From positions 1 to 44,183 of the forward strand of contig NZ_PVWF01000035.1 in the NCBI RefSeq assembly GCF_003003995.1: a stretch of DNA of 44,183 bases, in the 5' to 3' direction. Under the pieces are notes generated by a model. It did no database searches, was not told the DNA's origin, and worked only from the letters and a program-made list of their open reading frames with translations. Shown here one piece after another: positions 25,162-32,186 of this stretch (position 1 is the stretch's first letter; the number at the start of each line of letters is the position of its first letter). The stretch is from Pleurocapsa sp. CCALA 161. GTDB taxonomy: Bacteria > Cyanobacteriota > Cyanobacteriia > Cyanobacteriales > Xenococcaceae. The position numbers and the translations under genes are program-made.

Positions 25162-26424
25162 ATGACTTTTACCCAAGAAAAGACTTTAGGCGACAGCGTT
25201 AGAGAAGACTTCCCTATTCTCCATCAAAAAGTTAATGATAGACCTTTAATCTACTTTGATAGTGCCGCCTCTTCCCAGAAACCCCAGGCGGTACTAGATG
25301 CCTTGCAACATTATTACCGAAGAGACAATGCCAACGTTCATCGTGGTGCGCACACCCTTAGCGGTAGGGCAACGGATGCTTATGAAGGGGCAAGAGATAA
25401 AGTTGCTCAGTTTATTAACGCTGCTTCTCGTGATGAAATTATCTATACTCGCAATGCCAGCGAAGCAATTAACCTAGTGGCATACAGTTGGGGATTAGCT
25501 AATTTAGAACCTGGCGATGAAATTATTCTTTCCGTCATGGAACATCACAGTAATATTGTTCCTTGGCAGCTGATCGCTCAAAAGACTGGGGCAGTAATTA
25601 AGTATGTAGGACTAACTCCCACTGAAGAGTTTGATTTTGCCCAGTATAAATCCCTGCTATCTGACAAAACTAAGCTTGTCTCGCTCGTTCATGTTTCTAA
25701 TACCTTGGGGGTAATTAACCCTGTAACAGAAATTACCGCAGAAGCTCACAAACACGGCGCTAAAGTCTTAATTGATGCCTGTCAAAGTGTGCCTCATCTG
25801 CCCGTTGATGTTCAAGCAATGGACTGTGACTGGTTAGTCGCTTCAGGACATAAAATGTGTGCTACGACAGGAATTGGCTTCCTCTATGGTAAAAAAGAGA
25901 TTTTATTAGCCATGCCTCCCTTTATGGGTGGTGGGGAAATGATTGATGAGGTATTTCTCGACCATTCCACCTATGGTGACTTACCCCATAAGTTTGAAGC
26001 GGGAACTCCTGCTATCGGTGAAGCGATCGCTTTAGGGGCAGCAGTAGATTATCTTAATAGTATCGGCATGGACAAGATCCACGCCTACGAAGAAGAATTG
26101 ACCTCCTACTTATTTAAGCAATTAGCCACTATTTCTAACTTAAGAATCTACGGCAAACAACCGACTCCAGAGGGGAAAGGTCGAGCAGCCTTAGCAGCCT
26201 TTAATATCCCAGGTATTCATGCTAGTGACCTAGCAACTCTCTTAGATCAGGAAGGGATTGCCATTCGTTCAGGGCATCATTGCACTCAACCTTTACACCG
26301 AATTTTAAACGCTTCTGGTAGCGCTAGGGCCAGTCTATATTTCTATAACACGAGGGAAGAGATTGATGCTTTTATCATTGCTTTAAAAGACACCATTGAT
26401 TTCTTTCAAAATATGGATGAATAA
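25162..26424 (+). CDS. sufS: Cysteine desulfurase SufS (group II)
   Basis: 420 residues, full length. PLP-binding Lys231 lies in [11 protein letters not shown], catalytic Cys374 in RSGHHCTQP. Other family stretches are [23 protein letters not shown] and EHHSNIVPW. It removes sulfur from cysteine and passes it, via SufE, to the SufBCD scaffold. The spacing of GHHC-QP marks group II (SufS) rather than NifS/IscS. It is the third gene of the cluster, 12 nt after sufD. The DNA after its stop is degenerate. Confidence 0.95.
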   Translation: MTFTQEKTLGDSVREDFPILHQKVNDRPLIYFDSAASSQKPQAVLDALQHYYRRDNANVHRGAHTLSGRATDAYEGARDKVAQFINAASRDEIIYTRNASEAINLVAYSWGLANLEPGDEIILSVMEHHSNIVPWQLIAQKTGAVIKYVGLTPTEEFDFAQYKSLLSDKTKLVSLVHVSNTLGVINPVTEITAEAHKHGAKVLIDACQSVPHLPVDVQAMDCDWLVASGHKMCATTGIGFLYGKKEILLAMPPFMGGGEMIDEVFLDHSTYGDLPHKFEAGTPAIGEAIALGAAVDYLNSIGMDKIHAYEEELTSYLFKQLATISNLRIYGKQPTPEGKGRAALAAFNIPGIHASDLATLLDQEGIAIRSGHHCTQPLHRILNASGSARASLYFYNTREEIDAFIIALKDTIDFFQNMDE

Positions 26425-26427
26425 AGG

Positions 26428-26539
26428 GGCAAAACTCGAAGCTTGAAGGCTCTTGTTTCGATATTGATCGCGACACTCTTGCAATCTCATCACCACGCCA
26501 AGCGAATTCTTCGGGATAACGGGGTTGTTCAACTGTCAT
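26428..26539 (-). pseudogene. Remnant of a small antitoxin-like protein
   Basis: From ATG 26539 the minus strand reads MTVEQPRYPEEFAWRGDEI, close to the N-terminus of a small protein common in cyanobacteria (pattern PRYS-EEFARRG-EIYE). After about 19 residues roughly 15 are missing, and the family's next block reappears in another frame as KSVAINIETRAFKL (family pattern GKIVAIDIETGAFE). So it has an internal deletion plus frameshift. The family is often found beside clan AA aspartyl-protease-like genes and has been regarded as antitoxin-like. Recognition is from memory of the family pattern. Confidence 0.55.
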
Positions 26540-26574
26540 AGATTTGAGCAGCAATTTTAAGTAGTAAGACCTTG

Positions 26575-26954
26575 CTACATAATATTTGCCTTATCAGGGA
26601 TTCTGCCAAACCGCACAACCTGAGTTGTTGAGTACTCTAGCACCCATTTCAAGTCAATGTCGTAGAGATGAAAAGCATTATTTCCAAAATAACGTTCTGG
26701 ATTCGATAAAATCTCTTCCCATCTCAGTTTTTGAATTTTAGAATAACCTGGGTCAATCAACAATAATTCACACAACGGTGGGATATTTTTGCTTGCTAGC
26801 CATACTAAAAGCTTTTTTTATACACTTCGTTCTCTAATGATGCAAAAACCCATTCCGTTTTGTCTTCAAGTCTTTGTTCCCACTCAAAATGCTTGTAGCT
26901 TATTATCTTTCTAATATCTCTTATTCTTAAACTGGGATGACGAAGATTTGTCAT
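26575..26954 (-). pseudogene. Frameshifted unknown gene
   Basis: ATG 26954 has a strong ribosome-binding sequence (GAGGAGAGG). The frame runs 49 codons (MTNLRHPSLRIRDIRKII ... ENEVYKKSF) and stops in TAG just after a run of seven A. One extra A would restore the frame into VWLASKNIPPLCELLLIDPG ... WVLEYSTTQVVRFGRIPDKANIM, ending at 26575. The joined product would be about 126 residues and looks like a genuine soluble protein rich in charged and aromatic residues. I do not recognise the family. The homopolymer makes a sequencing error possible; otherwise it is a fresh pseudogene or uses slippage. Confidence 0.55.
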
Positions 26955-26963
26955 TGCCTCTCC

Positions 26964-27077
26964 TCAAATTCTCCGCAGAGCCTCCAACGCTACCAAACCG
27001 ATCATTAATCGGGCTATCTCCAAAATATGATCGCTTAAAACCAAATATTGATCTCGTTTCAACTGATATATTTTCAT
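26964..27077 (-). CDS. Very small ORF upstream of the frameshifted gene
   Basis: 37 residues (MKIYQLKRDQYLVLSDHILE ... ALEALRRI) ending nine nt before the start of the next gene, whose ribosome-binding sequence overlaps its end region. The layout looks like a two-gene operon. The predicted product is one amphipathic to hydrophobic helix. No family is recognised, and it may itself be a truncated remnant. Confidence 0.3.
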   Translation of the reverse strand: MKIYQLKRDQYLVLSDHILEIARLMIGLVALEALRRI

Positions 27078-27103
27078 TCTACAAATACAAATATTAGGCT
27101 GAC

Positions 27104-27361
27104 TTAACTCAAAAGCAGTTCATATTCATCATGAGTACCAATCCACACCCAGTAATAATCATCACCTTTTTTAAGAGCCAAAGCACGGTAATTTTGAGTA
27201 ATACGAGCAGACCAAAGATTTTTTCCTACTTTTTTAAAATGTAAAGATGGATGGGAATGGTTTTCTTGCCAAAGTTGATAAGTTTTACGAGCTTGTTTTC
27301 TGATTTTTAATGGAAGCTTGGCGTATAAATTCCAAAAATCAGGTGTTGTCAATGATTTCAT
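27104..27361 (-). CDS. RelE/ParE-superfamily toxin
   Basis: 85 residues with the compact RelE/ParE fold pattern: an N-terminal helix pair (PDFWNLYAKLPLKIRKQARKTYQLWQ), then HPSLHFKKVGKNLWSARITQNYRALAL, then WVWIGTHDEYELLL. These toxins usually cut ribosome-bound mRNA or poison gyrase. The catalytic set cannot be assigned with confidence. Its start lies 23 nt inside the upstream small gene, the usual arrangement of antitoxin followed by toxin. Full length, no frameshift. Confidence 0.75.
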   Translation of the reverse strand: MKSLTTPDFWNLYAKLPLKIRKQARKTYQLWQENHSHPSLHFKKVGKNLWSARITQNYRALALKKGDDYYWVWIGTHDEYELLLS

Positions 27362-27560
27362 CTAAATCTTTCACCTGATCAGCTTGGATGTCAGATTCAA
27401 CTTTAGCAATAAACTTATCTAGTTTTCCTGTTGCTAAATCAGTTTGAATTTGTCGATCCCAAGTATCATCAAGATATCCATTTAACCAACCTGCAAGTTT
27501 GCGAGCTTCAACTGTTGATAATTCTTTGATCGCTTCTTCGATTTCTATAAGAGTTTTCAT
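27339..27560 (-). CDS. Antitoxin partner of the RelE/ParE-like toxin
   Basis: 73 residues from ATG 27560; the frame is open to 27611 but those residues do not resemble the family. Helical and acidic (EIEEAIKELSTVEARKLAGWLNGYLDDTWDRQIQTDLATGKLDKF), ending DLDEIIDNT. Small acidic proteins of this layout precede RelE-like toxins in many cyanobacteria; the segment LATGKLDKFIAKVESDI is the likely toxin-wrapping tail. Overlaps the toxin start by 23 nt, so the two are translated together. Confidence 0.65.
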   Translation of the reverse strand: MKTLIEIEEAIKELSTVEARKLAGWLNGYLDDTWDRQIQTDLATGKLDKFIAKVESDIQADQVKDLDEIIDNT

Positions 27561-27621
27561 CTCTAGTAAATTTTGCAAATATATCTTAATGTTGCCATAG
27601 AAATAAGTCATCTGGATAGAA

Positions 27622-27966
27622 TTACTTTCTTGCTAATTTAGTACTTACAAGAGCATTAAGGGAAATTCTAGCCTGTGCAGCTTCAATAGCTAAAGCTCTG
27701 TGAACTCGTTTATCAATACAAACGTTAAAACAGCCACTGTGATCTTTACGAGATGTTGCAATTGGTATTTTTTCGCCGTCTTCTTGGTAGTCCTCCTTGA
27801 CCATTTCCCAGGCTAGGTAAAGCTCTTCCAGTGATTCATCTGCTGTATTTCCATGAGCGGATACGTTTGGAAGTTCTACTAGATATGCTATCAAGTCTTG
27901 TTCATCGTCGAGATAAAGATTGATGGTAAAACCATCCCAATCATAATTTCTAGGTTTCTTGTTCAT
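27622..27966 (-). CDS. Orphan HicB-family antitoxin
   Basis: 114 residues. The N-terminal half is a HicB partial RNase H-like fold (TINLYLDDEQDLIAYLVELPNVSAHGNTADESLEELYLAWEM). The C-terminal part (CFNVCIDKRVHRALAIEAAQARISLNALVSTKLA) is a ribbon-helix-helix DNA-binding domain. HicB normally neutralises the HicA mRNA interferase and represses its own operon. No hicA lies within 200 nt on either side: the next gene on the strand is the unrelated antitoxin at 27560. It may act as a free-standing repressor or be the survivor of a lost pair. Confidence 0.78.
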   Translation of the reverse strand: MNKKPRNYDWDGFTINLYLDDEQDLIAYLVELPNVSAHGNTADESLEELYLAWEMVKEDYQEDGEKIPIATSRKDHSGCFNVCIDKRVHRALAIEAAQARISLNALVSTKLARK

Positions 27967-28227
27967 AGGCTTATAAAACTAATGTGATGAATAAAGTTTT
28001 GTTACCTCAGTTGTTAAGCAGTATTTCAACTTTAGTCGAATCAGGCGATCGCGAGAAAATAAGCTAAAGCATCGTGATAGTATCCACTTTAGAGATGATC
28101 GAACATTACTAAAAATTCAGTATGCGATCGCAAAATTTGCTAAAGCCATTAGTGAAATTTAAACCACAATTTGCTTTTGTTTTTAGCTTTAAAAAAGATT
28201 GATTTATAGATATTTAGGAGAAAAACT

Positions 28228-29451
28228 TTGGGATTAAGGGTAGCCGTTGTCGGTTCAGGACCAGCAGGGTCATCAGCCGCAGAAGTTTTAGCCAAAGCAG
28301 GTATTGAGACTTATTTATTTGAACGTAAGCTAGACAACGCCAAACCTTGTGGCGGTGCCATTCCTCTTTGTATGGTGGATGAGTTTGATTTGCCCCAAAA
28401 GATTATCGATCGGCAAGTCAAAAAAATGAAAATGATTTCGCCATCCAATCGAGAAGTCAATATCGGCTCAACGCTTAAAGATGGGGAATACATCGGCATG
28501 TGTCGCCGTGAAGTCTTAGATGGCTTTTTACGCGATCGCGCAGCAGAATTGGGAGCCAATCTGATTAACGGTACTGTCTATCAGTTAGATATTCCTGATA
28601 GTGACAAAGATCCTTACACTCTTCACTATGCCGACCATTCTGGTGGTGCTGTCAAAGGAGAAATGAAAACCCTTAAAGTGGATCTAGTCATTGGTGCTGA
28701 TGGTGCTAACTCCAGAATTGCCAAGGCGATTGACGCTGGAGATTACAACTATGCGATCGCTTTTCAAGAGCGAATTCGTTTGCCTGAAGACAAGATGGCA
28801 TACTACGAAGATTTAGCAGAAATGTATGTTGGTAACGATGTTTCCACCGATTTTTATGCTTGGGTATTCCCTAAATTCGACCATGTAGCCGTGGGTACGG
28901 GAACCATGAAAGTAAATCAAGCTGATATTAAAAAGCTACAGGCTGGTATCCGCAAACGTGCTGCTAAAAGACTAGAAGGTGGTGAAATCATTAAAGTTGA
29001 AGCACACCCCATTCCTGAACATCCCCGTCCTCGTCCTATTCGTGGCAGAGTCGCCCTAGTTGGCGATGCTTTAGGCACTGTTACCAAATCTTCTGGAGAA
29101 GGTATCTATTTTGCCGCCAAATCCGGTCGGATGTGTGCGGAGATGATCGTAGAGCGATCGCAAAATGGACAAAGAATTCCCACAGAGAAAGACCTCAAAG
29201 ACTTCATGAAGCTTTGGAACAAAGAATACGGTGCAACTTATCTGGTATTGGATATCCTGCAACGGGTTTTCTACCGTAGTGATGCTACCCGCGAAGCCTT
29301 TGTAGAAATGTGCGACGATATCGACGTACAGAAAATGACTTTTGATAGCTATCTCTATAAAACCGTAGTTCCTGCTAATCCTCTAACTCAAATGAAAGTA
29401 ACAGCGAAAACTCTGGCAAGTTTATTAAGAGGTAATGCTTTAGCACCTTAA
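28228..29451 (+). CDS. chlP: Geranylgeranyl diphosphate reductase ChlP
   Basis: 407 residues, nearly collinear with known cyanobacterial ChlP. FAD-binding GSGPAG (9-14), CGGAIPLCM (41-49) and the late FAD motif LVGDALGTVTKSSGEGIYFAAKSG are present. It reduces geranylgeranyl groups to phytyl for chlorophyll and tocopherol, using NADPH, at the thylakoid. The start is TTG 28228: AGGAG (28216-28220) is seven nt upstream, no ATG lies nearby, and the N-terminus GLRVAVVGSGPAGSSAAE matches the family. A strong terminator follows at 29493-29531. Accessory remnants flank it on both sides. Confidence 0.96.
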   Translation: MGLRVAVVGSGPAGSSAAEVLAKAGIETYLFERKLDNAKPCGGAIPLCMVDEFDLPQKIIDRQVKKMKMISPSNREVNIGSTLKDGEYIGMCRREVLDGFLRDRAAELGANLINGTVYQLDIPDSDKDPYTLHYADHSGGAVKGEMKTLKVDLVIGADGANSRIAKAIDAGDYNYAIAFQERIRLPEDKMAYYEDLAEMYVGNDVSTDFYAWVFPKFDHVAVGTGTMKVNQADIKKLQAGIRKRAAKRLEGGEIIKVEAHPIPEHPRPRPIRGRVALVGDALGTVTKSSGEGIYFAAKSGRMCAEMIVERSQNGQRIPTEKDLKDFMKLWNKEYGATYLVLDILQRVFYRSDATREAFVEMCDDIDVQKMTFDSYLYKTVVPANPLTQMKVTAKTLASLLRGNALAP

Positions 29452-29492
29452 GTAATTTAAGTAATTAATCAGGAAATAATTAATTAATTTTA

Positions 29493-29531
29493 AATGGCAT
29501 CAAACTAAATTAGCTGATGCCATTCTTTTTT
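29493..29531 (+). terminator. Rho-independent terminator of chlP
   Basis: AATGGCATCA (29493-29502) pairs perfectly with TGATGCCATT (29515-29524) around a 12-nt loop, followed by C and six T. It lies 42 nt after the chlP stop. Confidence 0.85.
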
Positions 29532-29575
29532 GTGTTTCATATTAACAGCGATCGCTTTCTCGCCCTATCCATTAT

Positions 29576-29980
29576 TTATGCGCTTATCCCTTTCGATACT
29601 GTCTTAGTAGCTATTTGAGCTAATTCCACGACCGAAGTGCGATCGTTGCTCATGAACTGGTTATCAATTGCTAACATTGCTACACCATGTACTAGTGACC
29701 AACATACATGAGCCAATTGTTGAGCATTAAATACTTTTGCTGCTTGTCCTGCTTTAATGACATCCAGTAAAACATTAAAAGCATTATTTGATGCTTGTGC
29801 TAGCTGAGGGTATTGGTTAGAGTTTCGAGGATAATCACTAGACATGACTCGATAGTAAGCCTGATGATCGATCGCGTACTTAACATACGCAACACCAATA
29901 TTTTCCAATCTTAAGCGATCGCTCTTTTTAATGAAACCTATCGTCCCCTTAAAAGTGGTAGATATTTTAATCAACCGCAA
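29576..29980 (-). pseudogene. TetR-family regulator, N-terminal DNA-binding part lost
   Basis: 134 residues that match only the C-terminal ligand domain of TetR proteins of the WHG type (RLRLENIGVAYVKYAIDHQAYYRVM ... ASNNAFNVLLDVIKAGQAAKVFNAQQLAHVCWSLVHGVAMLAIDNQF). The helix-turn-helix (about 50 residues) is absent; the frame is closed by a stop just before the TTG at 29980 and I see no HTH in other frames upstream. It cannot bind DNA as a TetR protein. Its lost 5' end faces the lost 5' end of the deacetylase fragment at 30061. Confidence 0.7.
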
Positions 29981-30060
29981 GATTTAGCCAAGCTATTTCC
30001 TGCCATTGAGTAAGTCACAACAGTGATCACTTAAAGTTTTAACTTGGACTAAGATACTGA

Positions 30061-30378
30061 CAGGGTAGTCATGCAAGAGCTTCTAAAATTTCTAGACAAT
30101 TAGCGATCGCTAACTTAACTGCTGAGGAGAATTACGATCTCAAATTAGTTCTCGCTTCAATGATCCCCTTTGATACGTTTGATTTGACTAATCATCCTTG
30201 GTTAACCGCGATGTATACCAAACAAATGGTCTTTCCTGGAGCAATTTTAGTTTTTCATGCTAATTCGCTTAAGGTGGCAAAGAACACGGCGATCGCTCTA
30301 AAATTTATCTTAGAAGACCTGAGACAAAGAGGCTATCGTATTGTTACCGTCAGCGAACTATTAAATCAAAATTCATGA
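30061..30378 (+). pseudogene. Polysaccharide deacetylase (NodB family), C-terminal fragment
   Basis: The open frame gives about 105 residues, of which SRQLAIANLTAEENYDLKLVLASMIPFDTFD ... MVFPGAILVFHANSLKVAKNTAIALKFILEDLRQRGYRIVTVSELL matches the last third of NodB-type deacetylases. The catalytic N-terminal motifs (TFDDGP and the metal-binding His pair) are missing, and a TGA closes the frame upstream at 30058-30060. The internal ATG 30160 would give 72 residues. Family members typically have HD or HDG where this fragment has HAN. Non-functional. Confidence 0.65.
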
Positions 30379-30505
30379 ATTAATTGTTAGTAGGGTGCGA
30401 TCTCAGTTCGCATAGGGCGATCGCGCGGAATACTCTTGCTCTCATAAGCAATTTTGTTAACGTTGCCCATCACCCGCCACAGATAACCTTATCGATATTT
30501 GCCTA

Positions 30506-30649
30506 CTAATGATTAATGATCTTGAAGTCAATGTCATCAATGTACTGGCGAAGCTCTTGAGTGGGATCATCGCGCAACGAAACTACGACTAACTCTGATG
30601 CATTCAAGTCATCATCATTTGGCTCAAAGCCTGTAATCAAAACTCTCAT
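30506..30649 (-). pseudogene. Pyroglutamyl-peptidase I (Pcp), N-terminal fragment
   Basis: 47 residues from ATG 30649: MRVLITGFEPNDDDLNASEL ... QYIDDIDFKIINH. The start matches the family signature (M-I-L-TGFEPF- - - -NAS), while the active-site Glu, Cys and His regions are absent because a TAG follows at 30506-30508. No continuation is seen in the 130 bases beyond the stop. The rest of the stretch 30379-30745 holds no other gene I can support. Confidence 0.5.
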
Positions 30650-30745
30650 TTCAAAGTACCATCTTAATGACAACCTTAAGCTAACTTAAGATTAGCCAAT
30701 GTCAGATAGCCTTTATTTTATTTAACCACTGCTTTTAATACATTT

Positions 30746-31195
30746 CTACTCAATCTGAAATCGCTCAAACAGTTCGGCAAAGTCGCTAGGTTGCGCCTCG
30801 TAGTTTAACATCTGCTCACTCAGAACGACCCATTTTTGAGAACTTTTAGTCCACAGGTTGCCAGCGGGCTTAAGCCAACTTGTATCATCTAATGTTCCAG
30901 GTTTAACGTTGGTAATTTGGGCATTTCGGGCAGGGTTATGAAATAGTCTCGACCCACACTCCTCACAAAATAAGCAAGTCACTTCACGTCCGCTGTCAGA
31001 GACTCGCTTCCATTGTTTCGGTTTTCCTCGCAGAATAACAACTGCATCGCGGGGAACGGGCATAGACATCCCAAATGCACTCCCAGATTGCTTTTGACAT
31101 TCTTGGCAATGACAAGCATACAGCGTCAATGGTTCAGCTTGGATCTCATATCGAATTTGCCCACATTGGCATCCTCCAGTATAAGAAGCGGTCAT
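30746..31195 (-). CDS. GFA-family (Mss4-like) zinc protein
   Basis: 149 residues from ATG 31195; GGGTG lies six nt upstream, which favours it over GTG 31204. The zinc pattern of the glutathione-dependent formaldehyde-activating family is complete: GGCQCGQIRYE (N-terminus), CHCQECQKQSGSAF, and CEECGSRLF. These proteins bind zinc in an Mss4-like fold; only some act on S-hydroxymethylglutathione, so the enzyme role is uncertain. The TSWLKPAGNLWTKSSQKWV stretch is also typical. It lies between the pcp remnant and the HigBA pair. Confidence 0.85.
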   Translation of the reverse strand: MTASYTGGCQCGQIRYEIQAEPLTLYACHCQECQKQSGSAFGMSMPVPRDAVVILRGKPKQWKRVSDSGREVTCLFCEECGSRLFHNPARNAQITNVKPGTLDDTSWLKPAGNLWTKSSQKWVVLSEQMLNYEAQPSDFAELFERFQIE

Positions 31196-31288
31196 ACTTA
31201 TCACCCTATATTAATAGCTCGTGTTGATTATCGGCGATCGCTCCACCTGTTACTTGCATTTCTTGAACTAGCAATTTAAATAACTTGC

Positions 31289-31636
31289 CTAAGAATTTGA
31301 CGAAGTACCTGAAGGCGATTCACATTCGTCTTCACAGTCCAGTAACCTTATAGGCTCTTGATCGGGAAATTCTACAATCAGGTGAAGTTTCCCCCCGACT
31401 GCGTGGATATAGTCTTTTAAGGTTGATAGATGTATATTATTGCGTCTTTCCAATCGAGAAACATTTTCTTGTTTAATACCTAGTAATGGTGCTATTTCTG
31501 CTTGAGTTAAATTTCTACGCTTTCTCAAATCACGCAATGTCATTTCTTCCTCGACCAGTTCTTTGGTAAGATAAGCAATTTTTTCTTGACGGTTTGTCGG
31601 TAATGATTTTATTTTGTCTCGCAGGGTAGTATTCAT
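31289..31636 (-). CDS. XRE-type antitoxin (HigA-like)
   Basis: 115 residues with an XRE helix-turn-helix at about 40-80 (LRDLRKRRNLTQAEIAPLLGIKQENVSRLERR). The N-terminus is a helical region (KIKSLPTNRQEKIAYLTKELVEEEM). It follows the HigB-like toxin by 11 nt, the toxin-first order of HigBA. It would bind the toxin and repress the operon promoter. The C-terminal 20 residues are acidic, with Ser and Cys (DCEDECESPSGTSSNS), and look like an unstructured tail. Confidence 0.8.
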   Translation of the reverse strand: MNTTLRDKIKSLPTNRQEKIAYLTKELVEEEMTLRDLRKRRNLTQAEIAPLLGIKQENVSRLERRNNIHLSTLKDYIHAVGGKLHLIVEFPDQEPIRLLDCEDECESPSGTSSNS

Positions 31637-31647
31637 GTTGATAAATT

Positions 31648-32007
31648 CTATTTCTCAATGTTTGCTAAGTAATTATCAAATCTTCGATCAGCCAATTTAA
31701 TAAGTTGATTGTAAAAGCGTTTTTGACTAACTCCTGATTTATCTCCAGCTACCAGTAGAATAGCTTGTCGTTTTGGATCGAAAGCAAATGCTACTCGCCA
31801 CACACCATCACCAGCATTGAATCGAAGTTCTTTCATATTTCTGTGCTTAGAGCCGTTAAGTGTATCAACGTATGGTCTGGCTAGGGTTACACCAAATTCT
31901 TCTAATAATCCTGCATGACTTAATAGTTTATTTTGTACGTCTTCTAGTAGATTATCGAATTCAGACTCGAATTCTTTATGAAATACAACAGTCCAACTCA
32001 TAATCAT
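31648..32007 (-). CDS. HigB/Gp49-like toxin (DUF891)
   Basis: 119 residues (ATG 32007; ATG 32001 would remove two). The protein matches Gp49/HigB toxins: SWTVVFHKEFESEFDNL, PYVDTLNGSKHRNMKELRFNAGDGVWRVAFAFDP and the end GDKSGVSQKRFYNQLIKLADRRFDNYL. HigB toxins cut mRNA on the ribosome. The toxin gene precedes the antitoxin by 11 nt, in one operon. There is no other gene in the 179 nt upstream, where the operon promoter should lie. Confidence 0.82.
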   Translation of the reverse strand: MIMSWTVVFHKEFESEFDNLLEDVQNKLLSHAGLLEEFGVTLARPYVDTLNGSKHRNMKELRFNAGDGVWRVAFAFDPKRQAILLVAGDKSGVSQKRFYNQLIKLADRRFDNYLANIEK

Positions 32008-32186
32008 ATTATGCGCTTAACAGCATATTTAAGCAATAAGAGTTTGAGCTAAATGAACCAGCAATTAATATTCAACAACCAGGGTTAATTAGTTAAAGCT
32101 ACTTTTTCGTAGTGGCGATTTATATATACCTGACTGCCTTTTACGGAAATCGGTAGCATACGTTTTTCTTTAACTGCATACTGACT

